Shown: positions 43,941 to 53,018 of the stretch, in pieces
How positions within the stretch are numbered: position 1 is the first letter of the stretch
Layout: each line of letters starts with the position of its first letter
Made by a program: the position numbers and the translations under genes
DNA from: Fodinibius sp052060035
GTDB lineage: Bacteria > Bacteroidota > Rhodothermia > Balneolales > Balneolaceae
DNA: 64,000 bases
Reading direction: 5' to 3'
NCBI RefSeq assembly: GCF_052060035.1
Contig: NZ_JBPOEA010000007.1
Span: 61,459 to 125,458 of the forward strand
The notes under the pieces: model-generated
What the model saw: the letters and a program-made list of their open reading frames with translations, nothing else
Told to the model about the DNA's origin: nothing
Database searches by the model: none

Positions 43941-46442
43941 TTAGTCTTTTTGGGATTTAGTGTTTCCTTTTTTTAAGTAAATTATGATTAGACTTATACC
44001 CGCAGCCCAAAGTATAAGATGACCCATCCAAGCTAACCGCCCGCCCCAAATAGCAGAAGTCGGTTTAAAACTCATAGTTATGGTATGTTCTCCGGCTGGG
44101 ACCTGCAATCCGCGCAGCACAAAATTGCTCTTGTAAATTTCTGTTGGTTTGCCGTCAATAGTAGCTTCCCATCCCGCGGGATAAAATATTTCACTCAGTA
44201 CCAAAAACTGATCTTCTTCGGATGAGGTGCTAAGTGTAATCTCGTTGGCCTTGTAATTTTTTAGAGTAACCTGAGCTGTGGTATCAACGGATGATTTGAC
44301 CGCGTCGTCTGTTTCTACAATAGCTCTTGTAGATGGATCAAAATTAGCTGAAGGTTTCATTCGATTCACAGCTTCTTGCGGTGAGCTGACGATAGCAACA
44401 GAATCTACAAAAAAGGCTTTGGGCAGTACGTCATCGTTGCGGTACACCCGCTGGTTATTTTGATTGAATACCTGCGTATATCCTCCAAAAGGAAGCTGTT
44501 GCTGTATAGTAATATACTTTGTGTTCAGCATGTCCAGCACGGAATGGTTAAACCCGGTTTGATTATCCATCAGGAGATGGTCGATCAGGTCTTGGTAGAT
44601 CGCCAGTTTGGCCCCGGAATATCCGCCAATAGTGGGATAAAAGTAAGAGGGAATCGCGTTGTTGAAGGGATTGCGATCCAAAGCAAAAGCACGATAGGGA
44701 TAGCCATTCTCGGAAGCGATATTCTGCATGATAAACTTATCGGCCGGCGTTTGCTGCTGCTGGATCATCTGCTCAGCCTCAAGGGCATCAGAAGCCATTT
44801 GATCTTCATTCACGTAGCGGCTGTCGACGCTCAGCATATCGTAGGCGGCAAGAACCAGCAACCCAATAAGAAGATAACCTTTGCTGATTTTTCGTTTTAT
44901 GAAACCGACGATTAGTCCCCCGGCAAGCAACGTTAAAATGAGGTACCGTGTGGAGTCGCTGCTGGCCATTTCTTTGCGATCGGGTTTTAGTCGCGTATTG
45001 ATAAAGTTTTGAACCCGCTGTTGAACCTGGGGATTATCAGGCGACACATTATTCTGCTGGGCTACCTGTTGAGCATATTGCTCGAATTCGCCCGGTTTTT
45101 CAAAAGAGAGCAATGCATTACTGCCGAAGGCAAAGGCTACTCCCAGACCAATGGCAATGCCCAGCGGAGCATATAACTCTTTTATAGATTTCTGTTTGTC
45201 TTTGGCGATATCAAAGAGCGCTTCAACGCCATAAACGGACAAAACAGCAAAGCAGAAAACGGTAGCAATAAGCCAGGTTTCGGGTACGCGGAATTTATCG
45301 AAGTAGGGAATATAGTTGAATGCAAATTCATTAAAGGCGGGCAGGTTGTGACCCAATGAAAACAGAAGAGTCAGGGAGCCTACGCCAAAGAATAAATATT
45401 TTATTTTCTTTCGATATGCGAACAGGCCAATTAACGCTAAGATAAAAGCGATAGCTCCCAAATAGTGCGGACCGCTGGTAAATGACTTCGGTCCCCAATA
45501 GGCTTCGCCTGATGATCCGCCGTAGAGACCGGGAATTATAAGCGTTAACAGTTCACCGACACCCTGCGACCAGCTAAAAGCGTATTCGAGCGTGAGTCCG
45601 CCGCTACCACCTGATGATGCCAGCGTAGAGCCGGCCCGAGTGCTGTATTGGGAATATTCGTAAAGCCGCCAGTATAGGTCGATGCTGCAAAGAATGCCCA
45701 AAATGCCGGCCCCAAAAGCGATACCCGTTCGCTGCGCCCAATCCCAGAGTTCCTCTTTTTTGTAGGCCAGCCAACTGTCGTAGATCCACCAGAAGCCCAA
45801 TAGGTACAAAAAGTAATAGGTTATCTGGGGATGATTTGCCCGGAGTTGTAGCATTACCGCCAGCGCAAACGTAAAAAAGGCTAATAGTTTTTTCTGAGAT
45901 CGGGAGATTAGATAGTAGCCCACAAACATCCAGGGGACAAACGCAAAGGCCATGAACTTAGCGTAATGGCCGGCTTCGATAACAATGGGCAGATAGGTTG
46001 TAAATCCCATGAGAATAGCCCCTATAGTTGCCGAAAACGGACGAACTTTTTGAACAATAAAAAAGAGATACGCACCGCTTAAGAGTATCCAAAAGAAAGC
46101 GAGAGGATGTGTTTGTCCGCCCATCCATTTAAAAAATGAGTCGATGCTGGGCGGAGAGGATGGATTGTGGATAACAGCAGAAGGCATGCCTGAGAACATG
46201 TTGGTAGCCCATAGTGGGTGCTCATTGTAGGTTTCAACGTGTTCTATGACAGACTCAGCTCCGGCCCTCCATTGCAGTACATCATTACCAAGAAATTGCT
46301 TGCCGCCGAAAAATATAGCTGAATATAGCAAAAGTGGGAGAATAAAAAGCACAGCCAACGAAATCCAATGCTTCTTATTGGCGGACAGTTTTGAAATAAA
46401 ATCTTCCTTTAGAGAATGGGTTTGCTCTTTTTTCGAACTCAA
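43941..46442 (-). CDS. YfhO-family integral membrane protein (GT-C fold)
   Basis: An 833-residue membrane protein of the YfhO type, implicated in glycosylation of envelope polymers in Gram-positives. It starts at TTG 46442 with no in-frame ATG nearby. About 12-13 helices occur, with LAVLFILPLLLYSAIFFGGK first. A conserved extracytoplasmic segment early on (WRAGAESVIEHVETYNEHPL) precedes GMPSAVIHNP. The C-terminal beta domain contains YPAGWEATIDGKPTEIYKSN and AGEHTITMSFKPTS, both hallmarks of the family. It closes the glycan block on the minus strand. Confidence 0.85.
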   Translation of the reverse strand: MSSKKEQTHSLKEDFISKLSANKKHWISLAVLFILPLLLYSAIFFGGKQFLGNDVLQWRAGAESVIEHVETYNEHPLWATNMFSGMPSAVIHNPSSPPSIDSFFKWMGGQTHPLAFFWILLSGAYLFFIVQKVRPFSATIGAILMGFTTYLPIVIEAGHYAKFMAFAFVPWMFVGYYLISRSQKKLLAFFTFALAVMLQLRANHPQITYYFLYLLGFWWIYDSWLAYKKEELWDWAQRTGIAFGAGILGILCSIDLYWRLYEYSQYSTRAGSTLASSGGSGGLTLEYAFSWSQGVGELLTLIIPGLYGGSSGEAYWGPKSFTSGPHYLGAIAFILALIGLFAYRKKIKYLFFGVGSLTLLFSLGHNLPAFNEFAFNYIPYFDKFRVPETWLIATVFCFAVLSVYGVEALFDIAKDKQKSIKELYAPLGIAIGLGVAFAFGSNALLSFEKPGEFEQYAQQVAQQNNVSPDNPQVQQRVQNFINTRLKPDRKEMASSDSTRYLILTLLAGGLIVGFIKRKISKGYLLIGLLVLAAYDMLSVDSRYVNEDQMASDALEAEQMIQQQQTPADKFIMQNIASENGYPYRAFALDRNPFNNAIPSYFYPTIGGYSGAKLAIYQDLIDHLLMDNQTGFNHSVLDMLNTKYITIQQQLPFGGYTQVFNQNNQRVYRNDDVLPKAFFVDSVAIVSSPQEAVNRMKPSANFDPSTRAIVETDDAVKSSVDTTAQVTLKNYKANEITLSTSSEEDQFLVLSEIFYPAGWEATIDGKPTEIYKSNFVLRGLQVPAGEHTITMSFKPTSAIWGGRLAWMGHLILWAAGISLIIIYLKKGNTKSQKD

Positions 46443-46469
46443 GGCAATGAATTTAATATGATTTAAAAT

Positions 46470-46550
46470 ATGTCATCCTGAACTTGTTTCAGGATCTAAG
46501 TTTTGAAGTATATTCAAATATTGATCCTAATACTCGGGTCTGCATGACAT
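46470..46550. repeat. REP-like palindromic intergenic repeat, 81 bp
   Basis: Bounded by ATGTCAT and its complement ATGACAT. Inside, ATCCTGAA-CTTGT-TTCAGGAT forms a perfect 8-bp hairpin, and a second weaker hairpin involves GATCC and GGGTC. It lies between the convergent-side end of gatC and the YfhO start. Confidence 0.7.
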
Positions 46551-46558
46551 GATTAATA

Positions 46559-46846
46559 TCACTCAATTACACGCGGTACGCGGAAGTAATCGGTATCGGC
46601 GTCGGGCGCGTTTTTAAGAGCGTCTTCATGAGAAAGCGGCTCTTTCGCTTTGTCATCGCGCAGACGGTATTCCAGCTCAATTACGTGCTCAAGGGGTTCC
46701 ACATCAGAGGTGTCCAGCTCTTCGAGGGTGGTCATATAGTCGAGTATCTGGTTCATATCGTTCACCAACGATTCTGTTTCTTCTTCGCTTGGCTGTAATC
46801 GAGCCAGATCAGCAACGTACTTTACATCCTTTTTTGTGACAGACAT
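46559..46846 (-). CDS. gatC: Asp-tRNA(Asn)/Glu-tRNA(Gln) amidotransferase subunit C
   Basis: The 95-residue small subunit of the GatCAB complex, which converts mischarged Glu-tRNA(Gln) or Asp-tRNA(Asn). It shows VKYVADLARLQPSEEETESL and the terminal ALKNAPDADTDYFRVPRVIE, both diagnostic. It stands alone here; gatA and gatB must lie elsewhere. Confidence 0.93.
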   Translation of the reverse strand: MSVTKKDVKYVADLARLQPSEEETESLVNDMNQILDYMTTLEELDTSDVEPLEHVIELEYRLRDDKAKEPLSHEDALKNAPDADTDYFRVPRVIE

Positions 46847-47007
46847 GTAGTTTGGTTTTAGCAGTTATAAATGGCAATTAAGTTAAGAAAACAGCAGCTA
46901 AGTTTACAATTCTTTCAACGCTTTATAGTAACGTTATTTTATTGCCAACTGCTGTGGATAGTTACTTCAATAATTGGCATTTTACGCTTTAAACGAAATA
47001 TTATAGG

Positions 47008-47292
47008 ATGATAAAAAAGAAAATAACGATTGTTAATGATGCTGGTTTGCATGCACGTCCGGCGGCCGCCTTGGTAAAGTTAGCATCAAAATTCGAATCA
47101 GATTTTTACATCCATTTGTACGGATATAAGGTGAATGGGAAGAGTATCCTTGGGGTCATGACCCTTGCTGCGGAAAAAGGAGCTGAGCTCGAGCTGGAAC
47201 TCAGTGGTCCGGATGAGGAAGAGGCTACCGAGGCTATTAGCGAACTGATTAATGATGGGTTCGGCGAAGTTTATGAGGATGAAAATGAGTGA
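47008..47292 (+). CDS. ptsH: HPr phosphocarrier protein
   Basis: A 94-residue phosphocarrier of the PTS. His15 lies in NDAGLHARPAAALV and the regulatory Ser46 in NGKSILGVMTLAAEKG, both at canonical positions, so phosphorylation by enzyme I and by HPr kinase is possible. It overlaps the enzyme I gene by eight bases. No sugar-specific EII component is present in this window; the EIIA-like domains on the APC permeases at 27-32 kb are candidate partners. Confidence 0.94.
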   Translation: MIKKKITIVNDAGLHARPAAALVKLASKFESDFYIHLYGYKVNGKSILGVMTLAAEKGAELELELSGPDEEEATEAISELINDGFGEVYEDENE

Positions 47293-49012
47293 TCAGGTAG
47301 ATAATAAAGAGATGCATATTTCCGGAGCGGCAGCCTGTCCCGGTATCGTGATAGGTAATACCAGCCTTTATCAGCGTGTGCGTCCAAATATATCTGATAC
47401 GCAAATTTCTGATGATGAGGCTGAAGAGCATATTCGTAGATTTTATGAGGCTCTGGGTGCAGCTGAAGAGGAACTTCGGATGCTATTAGAAAACCCTGAT
47501 CTGGAGGATACGACCCCCTTTATTCAAACGCAGATCGCAATTTTAAAAGATCCGGAACTGCATGATCGCGTTGAGCAAGAAATTTCGGCAAATAATAAGC
47601 CTGTTGATTCGGCGGTAGAAAGCATTTTTCGAAATTACTTGCAGATTATCCAGAAGAACCATGGGGGAACGTTTCAGAATAAATCGGTGGATATTTCTGA
47701 TATTCGCGACCGTTTATTACAAATATTGCATAACAAAAGGGATGAAATAAAAGAGGGTACGATCTTGGTAGCTCGAGAGCTGAGTCCCCGGGAAATTATT
47801 TCATTTTCAAACCGTAATATCAAAGGGTTAATTACTGATCAAGGTGGTACAACATCGCATGCCGCAATTATTGCTCGTTCAATGAATATTCCTACCGTGG
47901 TGGGAACCCAGAAAGCGACTAAAGTTATTAACTGTGATGATGAGGTTGTGCTTGATGGACGTAATGGTGAAGTGGTTGTTCATCCAGAAAAAGAAACGCG
48001 CAAAAAATATCGAAGTTTGATCGATCAGCAAAGTCAAAGGGAGGCTGATTATAAATTATTATGTAAAAAGCCGAATAAAACATCTGATGGAAAGCCTTTT
48101 TCATTGCAGGCTAATGTTGAGTTTACCGAGGAGCTAAGTATTGCCAATGAATACAGGGCCGAAGGCGTGGGATTGCTACGAACAGAATCCATTTATCTTA
48201 GCGGTAAGGGTTTTAAGAATATTGATCGGCAGGTTTCTTTTTATACATCCATTCTTGAATTGACAGCCCCGCATTCGGTTACTGTACGGTTATTTGATGT
48301 GGGGGGCGATAAGTTTTTCGAAGATGAACATAAAGAACAAAATCCTTTTCTCGGATGGCGGGGTATCCGGATGTTGTTGGAACAGCCAGAACTTCTAAAA
48401 AATCAGCTGCGGGCTATTTATAAAACATCCGGGAATTTTGAGGGACGAATCCGCCTCTTGGTCCCCATGGTCTCAACGATTGATGAAGTCCAAAAGCTGA
48501 AAACTATAATCAAAAAAGTTCAGCAAGAATTAATTAGCGAAGGCATTTCTATTGATGAGAAAGTCCCAATAGGGTTGATGGTAGAGGTTCCATCTGTAGC
48601 TTTAAAGGCAGATCTTTTTGCTACCAATGCAGATTTTTTGAGCATTGGGACTAATGACCTTACCCAATATGTGTTAGCAGTAGATCGTGGGAATGAACGA
48701 ATAGCGAATTTATATGATCAGCGACACCCGGCGATCTGGCAACTAATAAAGGAGGTGGCAGAAGCAGGTAAACGTAATAATGTGCCCGTAAGTGTGTGTG
48801 GAGAGTTGGCTTCGGACCCTATTGCGGCCTGTTGTTTAATGGGGCTTGGTATTGATACGTTGAGCATGAATTCAGTGGTGTTACCGTCGGTAAAACAGAT
48901 GTTACGATCAAATTCTTATCCCGATATGCAACAGTTGGCTAAGAAAGTATTACAAGCTGAGACGCTGAATGATATTGATAAGTTATTTTCAAACTGGGAG
49001 ACAAAAAAATAA
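47285..49012 (+). CDS. ptsI: PTS enzyme I (phosphoenolpyruvate--protein phosphotransferase)
   Basis: Transfers phosphate from PEP to HPr. The 575-residue enzyme has the N-terminal HPr-binding part (ISGAAACPGIVIGNTSLYQ), the swivelling domain with His192 in DQGGTTSHAAIIARSMNIP, and the PEP-binding barrel (EGVGLLRTESIYL; PFLGWRGIRMLLE; FLSIGTNDLTQYVLAVDRGN; VCGELASDP with the catalytic Cys). The track start at 47252 lies inside hpr, so ATG 47285 is used. There is no GAF domain, so it is the sugar-type EI rather than PtsP. Confidence 0.94.
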   Translation: MSDQVDNKEMHISGAAACPGIVIGNTSLYQRVRPNISDTQISDDEAEEHIRRFYEALGAAEEELRMLLENPDLEDTTPFIQTQIAILKDPELHDRVEQEISANNKPVDSAVESIFRNYLQIIQKNHGGTFQNKSVDISDIRDRLLQILHNKRDEIKEGTILVARELSPREIISFSNRNIKGLITDQGGTTSHAAIIARSMNIPTVVGTQKATKVINCDDEVVLDGRNGEVVVHPEKETRKKYRSLIDQQSQREADYKLLCKKPNKTSDGKPFSLQANVEFTEELSIANEYRAEGVGLLRTESIYLSGKGFKNIDRQVSFYTSILELTAPHSVTVRLFDVGGDKFFEDEHKEQNPFLGWRGIRMLLEQPELLKNQLRAIYKTSGNFEGRIRLLVPMVSTIDEVQKLKTIIKKVQQELISEGISIDEKVPIGLMVEVPSVALKADLFATNADFLSIGTNDLTQYVLAVDRGNERIANLYDQRHPAIWQLIKEVAEAGKRNNVPVSVCGELASDPIAACCLMGLGIDTLSMNSVVLPSVKQMLRSNSYPDMQQLAKKVLQAETLNDIDKLFSNWETKK

Positions 49013-49018
49013 GTATTT

Positions 49019-50062
49019 ATGTACCTGGAGGACATCAAATCGATAGACAGTCAAAACATGTGGGAGTTTTTGAACACCTTTCCTGATCAGTGGAAAAAGG
49101 CCATGGAGAGCACCAAGGATATTGAATTGAATATTGATAGGGAACGTATATCCAAGATATGTTTGGTGGGAATGGGAGGCTCAGCAATCGGGGCCGATCT
49201 ACTACGATCATTTTGCTATCATAATAGCCCATATCCCATGCAAGTGGTACGACATTACGAAATCCCCCAATGGGTGGATGAAAATACGCTGTTTATCGCA
49301 TGCAGTTTTTCGGGTAATACCGAAGAAACCCTAACTGCTTTAACAACCGCATGTGAGGAGGGAGCGCAAACGTTAGCGGTGACATCCGGTGGGGAGCTGA
49401 TGGTAAAGGCGGCAAAGGAGGAGTTCGATTACATTAAAATTCCTGGTGGAATGCCGCCACGTACTGCGCTCGGCTATAGCTTTGTTCCGTTATATCGTAT
49501 TTTTCAGTATCTGGGGTTGGTGGAGGAACGAGACGGAGCTCTGAAAGATACGGCACGTTTTTTAACAGAGCAGAATGACTTATTTTCAGATCCCGGAGAT
49601 AATGAGGCACTGAATTTAGCTGAAGAAATTAACGATACATTGCCGATCATTTACTCCGATTCAATTATGATGGAGCCGGTGAATCTCCGATGGAGAAATC
49701 AGTTCGCCGAAAATGCCAAGACACTGGCTTATGGTAATAGCCTTCCTGAGATGAATCACAATGAGATTGTAGGGTGGGAGCGTATTGTACACCTAACAGG
49801 CCGCCTTTCGGTAATACTATTGATTGATCGGGAAGATAATCCACGAGTACAGCGCCGCATGGAAATTGTTGAAGAGTTGGTGGAAGACCAGACGGCCTCC
49901 TTGCATATTCTTAAGACCCGTGGACAAACACGCTTAACCCGGATGTTTTCACTTATCCAACTGGCCGACTGGACTAGCTTCTATCTTGCTATTGTAAATG
50001 ATGTGGATCCTACGCCTGTGACCAAAATTGACCTGTTGAAAAGTAAATTGGCGGAAGCTTGA
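49019..50062 (+). CDS. Bifunctional phosphoglucose/phosphomannose isomerase
   Basis: A 347-residue SIS-domain isomerase that interconverts glucose-6-phosphate, fructose-6-phosphate and mannose-6-phosphate. Motifs are CLVGMGGSAIGADLLRSF, FIACSFSGNTEETLTA, the MPPRTALGYSF segment, and LPEMNHNEIVGWE with catalytic Glu/His residues. This is the pgi/pmi type, typical of archaea and some Bacteroidota-related groups. It starts six bases after enzyme I, which places sugar-phosphate metabolism in the PTS operon. It could also feed GDP-mannose for the glycan block. Confidence 0.88.
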   Translation: MYLEDIKSIDSQNMWEFLNTFPDQWKKAMESTKDIELNIDRERISKICLVGMGGSAIGADLLRSFCYHNSPYPMQVVRHYEIPQWVDENTLFIACSFSGNTEETLTALTTACEEGAQTLAVTSGGELMVKAAKEEFDYIKIPGGMPPRTALGYSFVPLYRIFQYLGLVEERDGALKDTARFLTEQNDLFSDPGDNEALNLAEEINDTLPIIYSDSIMMEPVNLRWRNQFAENAKTLAYGNSLPEMNHNEIVGWERIVHLTGRLSVILLIDREDNPRVQRRMEIVEELVEDQTASLHILKTRGQTRLTRMFSLIQLADWTSFYLAIVNDVDPTPVTKIDLLKSKLAEA

Positions 50063-50088
50063 AATTTAAATTCTAAGCGCATTTTATT

Positions 50089-50883
50089 TTGAACGGTACA
50101 TTTGATCAGTCAATATTTTTGCAAGAATTAGATACCCAATGGTTGGGGCATGGTATTCGTTATTTTGAAGAGTTGCCGTCGACTAATACTTATCTAAAAC
50201 AGCTTTCGGCTTCGGAGGTAGAGCATGGGCTGCTTTGTTTGACCGATCACCAAACCGAGGGAAGAGGACAATACGAACGCAAATGGGAAACAGAAAAAGG
50301 ACAAAACCTGACATTTTCGATTGTGTTTACTCCTGCCGATACCGGCCGTTTCCATGTGCTGACGTTGGCTTGTGCACTGGCAATGGTTGAAAAGTTGAAT
50401 GAATTTTTAAATGCCTCTTGCGCAGCCATAAAATGGCCTAATGATATTATTCTGAATGATAAGAAGACTGCTGGTATCTTGACAGAAACGGTCTTCAGCG
50501 GGAATAAATTTGATCGTTTAATTATTGGGATTGGCCTGAATATCAATCAGGAAAAATTCTCGGTTGAGTTAGAAGAAGTTGCGACCTCGGTTTCGCGGGA
50601 GAAGGGTCAAAATGTTAATCGCGAACAGTTTTTGGCCGATTTACTAAACCGCATTGAATATAAGTATACCCAGTGGGAGCAACGGCAATCATCGTTAATA
50701 AAAACGATAAACCGGAATATAATTGGTTATGGGCAATGGCTTGGTCTCAAAATTGATGATAAGCTGCAGGATGAAGTATATAAGTTGCTGGGTATTGATG
50801 AGAAAGGAGCGTTACTGATGTTGAACAGGGATGGCGGAATAGATTCATTCTCTTATGAGCAGATCCAACTTGTTACAAATTGA
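50089..50883 (+). CDS. birA: Biotin--[acetyl-CoA-carboxylase] ligase
   Basis: Attaches biotin to the BCCP subunit of acetyl-CoA carboxylase. The 264-residue protein begins at TTG 50089; no ATG fits. Motifs are TDHQTEGRGQYERKW with the biotinyl-AMP glycine loop, NLTFSIVFTP, and IKWPNDIILNDKKTAGILTE. The N-terminal repressor HTH domain of E. coli BirA is missing, so it is a monofunctional ligase. The 3' end overlaps tilS by 29 bases. Confidence 0.92.
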   Translation: MNGTFDQSIFLQELDTQWLGHGIRYFEELPSTNTYLKQLSASEVEHGLLCLTDHQTEGRGQYERKWETEKGQNLTFSIVFTPADTGRFHVLTLACALAMVEKLNEFLNASCAAIKWPNDIILNDKKTAGILTETVFSGNKFDRLIIGIGLNINQEKFSVELEEVATSVSREKGQNVNREQFLADLLNRIEYKYTQWEQRQSSLIKTINRNIIGYGQWLGLKIDDKLQDEVYKLLGIDEKGALLMLNRDGGIDSFSYEQIQLVTN

Positions 50884-52213
50884 ACAGACTGTTAAGGAAT
50901 CGACAGAATCCATTTTTGCCGATTCAACGCCTGCATTTGTCGTTGCCGTAAGTGGCGGTGTTGACTCAATGGTGCTGCTACATATTTTTAAGTGTCTTGA
51001 TATTACTGGAGTAGTCGCCCATGTGAATTACCAGAAAAGAGGTCAAGCATCTGATAAAGATGCTGAGTTGGTAGAAAAAAAAGCAGAAGAGTGGGGCTTT
51101 GAATGTGAACTTATTGAAGTCGATGCAGAAGAAGCCCAAGGGCAAAATTTTCAGCAGTGGGCCCGTGAGGTCCGCTATGGTTTTTTTAGGGATTTGGTTG
51201 CGAAGCATAATACAGAAGGCATTGCCTTGGCGCACCATAGAAATGACCAGGTAGAAACCATATTGCAAAAAGTTTTTCGCGGCGCCGGAATGCCCGGCTG
51301 GAGCGGGATGGACGTTTGGGACGGCGAACTGTTTCGTCCACTCTTACCTGTTACACGGGAACTGATAGAGGAATATGGCCAGAAGCATAAAATTCCGTTT
51401 CGCACTGATGAATCCAATCTGGAGAACCATTTTGCTCGCAACTTTTTGCGAAATGAATGGACGGAGAAGCTGACAGAATTTTACCCGGGCTGGGAAGCAA
51501 ATGTGTTGCGAATGGGGGAAGAAGCTGAGAATTATCGTTCCGCTTTACAATGGATTGCACAGCAGATCACCGATCAGAATAGAATTCATAAACAAGATTT
51601 TGATAGGTTAAAGCCCGGTTTGAAGCGGGCGTTGGTTTTACATTTACTAAAAGAACAGAACCCCGGTATTTACGTTACGCAGGAAAATCTGCATCGTGTG
51701 GATGAGTTACCGGATGTACAAACTGGCAAGAAGATCCAGATAACCTCGGACTATTCCATCATCCGCGACCGCGAATATTATATTCTTATGGAAAAGGAGA
51801 AGGAGGACTTTGAGGATCAAAAGCTAACTCGCGATGACCTGCAAGCTTCGGTAATGATCATTAACGAAATAGAATTTTCGGTTGATCCGTACAAAAACCC
51901 TGATTTTAAAGAGGGGCTCTTTCTGGATGCTGACAAAATGAGTTGGCCTGTTACGGTGCGAAGGTGGAGTGCCGGTGATCAAATCCGTCCGCTGGGAATG
52001 AGCGGACATCAAAACGTAGCTGACCATCTGACGAATCGAAAAGTAAGTGCTGCACATAAAGAAGATGTGTTGGTGATAGAATCTTTTGAAGAAACGATTT
52101 GTGCTCTTATCTTTCCGCCAATTAAAAATCAGTCATCCCCAGGCACTATTTCAGAATTGGTCAAGTGCGGCAAAAGTACGAAATATTGCCTCAGAATAAA
52201 GTATTTAGCGTAA
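50855..52213 (+). CDS. tilS: tRNA(Ile)-lysidine synthase
   Basis: Converts C34 of the CAU-anticodon tRNA-Ile to lysidine. The 452-residue enzyme has the PP-loop AVSGGVDSMVLLHIF, GVVAHVNYQKRGQASDKDAE, ALAHHRNDQVETILQKVFRG, and FRTDESNLENHFARNFLRNE. The C-terminal TilS domain has WSAGDQIRPLGMSGHQNVAD. Its ATG lies inside birA, a tight coupling, and hpt follows at three bases. Confidence 0.93.
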   Translation: MSRSNLLQIEQTVKESTESIFADSTPAFVVAVSGGVDSMVLLHIFKCLDITGVVAHVNYQKRGQASDKDAELVEKKAEEWGFECELIEVDAEEAQGQNFQQWAREVRYGFFRDLVAKHNTEGIALAHHRNDQVETILQKVFRGAGMPGWSGMDVWDGELFRPLLPVTRELIEEYGQKHKIPFRTDESNLENHFARNFLRNEWTEKLTEFYPGWEANVLRMGEEAENYRSALQWIAQQITDQNRIHKQDFDRLKPGLKRALVLHLLKEQNPGIYVTQENLHRVDELPDVQTGKKIQITSDYSIIRDREYYILMEKEKEDFEDQKLTRDDLQASVMIINEIEFSVDPYKNPDFKEGLFLDADKMSWPVTVRRWSAGDQIRPLGMSGHQNVADHLTNRKVSAAHKEDVLVIESFEETICALIFPPIKNQSSPGTISELVKCGKSTKYCLRIKYLA

Positions 52214-52216
52214 TTC

Positions 52217-52783
52217 ATGTCATTATTTAATCCTGAGACGGTTACCTGCAACGGAGAAATATTCAAGATCTATTTAACGGAAGATGAATTGCAAGAACGG
52301 GTTGCCGAGTTAGGGGACGAGCTTGCGGAAAAGTATGAGGGAAAGAATCCCATCTTTATTGGGGTGCTTAATGGTGCCTATATTTTTCTTTCGGATCTGA
52401 TGCGCCAAGTTGATATCTCCTGCGAGGTCGATTTTTTAAAACTCAGCAGCTACGGGGATGAAAAAGTGTCGTCGGGAGAAGTAACCGATCTTAAGGATAT
52501 TGATGCTGATATTGAGGGCCGTCATGTTGTCTTGGTGGAAGATATTGTTGATACCGGTCTGTCGATGAATTACCTGGTGGATAAGTTACAGAAGAAAAAT
52601 CCCGAGTCTATTGCTACGGTAACCTTATTACACAAAACCGAGGCTACGCACCACGACGTGCAGCTTGATTATGTGGGATTTCAAATCCCCACGCTTTTTG
52701 TACTGGGATACGGACTCGATTATGCCCAGGAGGGAAGAAATTTAGCACAAATTTATATTCTTGATAGCGATCCAGAGGAGTAA
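52217..52783 (+). CDS. hpt: Hypoxanthine phosphoribosyltransferase
   Basis: A purine salvage enzyme of 188 residues making IMP or GMP from hypoxanthine or guanine and PRPP. It shows FIGVLNGAYIFLSDLMRQ, the PRPP-binding HVVLVEDIVDTGLSMNYLV, and VGFQIPTLFVLGYGLDYAQ. tilS-hpt adjacency is widely conserved in bacteria. It ends the operon that starts with HPr. Confidence 0.94.
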   Translation: MSLFNPETVTCNGEIFKIYLTEDELQERVAELGDELAEKYEGKNPIFIGVLNGAYIFLSDLMRQVDISCEVDFLKLSSYGDEKVSSGEVTDLKDIDADIEGRHVVLVEDIVDTGLSMNYLVDKLQKKNPESIATVTLLHKTEATHHDVQLDYVGFQIPTLFVLGYGLDYAQEGRNLAQIYILDSDPEE

Positions 52784-52816
52784 TTCCTGTTTCACAAAAG
52801 AAATGTAAGTTTGGCA

Positions 52817-52847
52817 TTGATAAAATTTGCTGAGGCACTTATATTTG
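52817..52847 (+). promoter_or_regulatory. Bacteroidota-type promoter of tRNA-Ser
   Basis: TTG (52817-52819) is spaced 20 bases from TATATTTG (52840-52847), matching the -33/-7 consensus TTG-N20-TAnnTTTG. The expected start would be a few bases before the tRNA at 52860. Confidence 0.6.
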
Positions 52848-52859
52848 CGACTCTTTATT

Positions 52860-52949
52860 GGAGAGGTGGCTGAGTGGTCGAAAGCGCTCCCCTGCTAAGG
52901 GAGTATACCCCCATAAGGGGTATCGAGGGTTCGAATCCCTCCCTCTCCG
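52860..52949 (+). tRNA. tRNA-Ser(GCU)
   Basis: A 90-base class II tRNA. The acceptor stem GGAGAGG pairs with CCTCTCC (52942-52948), with discriminator G. The anticodon stem CTCCC/GGGAG encloses loop CTGCTAA with anticodon GCT at 52894-52896. A long variable arm (TACCCCC/GGGGTA) and T-stem GAGGG/CCCTC with TTCGAAT are present. The 3' CCA is not encoded. It decodes AGC and AGU serine codons. Confidence 0.96.
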
Positions 52950-52962
52950 CTCCAATACACTC

Positions 52963-53018
52963 AAGGCTTTGTTGAGCAGGCTTGGAAAAAGCTTGCTTAA
53001 CGAAGCCTTTTTATTTTT
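52963..53018 (+). terminator. Terminator after tRNA-Ser
   Basis: A 21-bp stem with three G-U pairs (5' arm AAGGCTTTGTTGAGCAGGCT, 3' arm ending CGAAGCCTT), loop GGAAA, followed by TTTATTTTT. Confidence 0.88.

Noticed and set aside
52860..53018. tRNA-Ser as an integration site for a mobile island
   Set aside because: The tRNA is followed directly by its terminator and ordinary genes; no integrase or repeated tRNA 3' end was found in the window.
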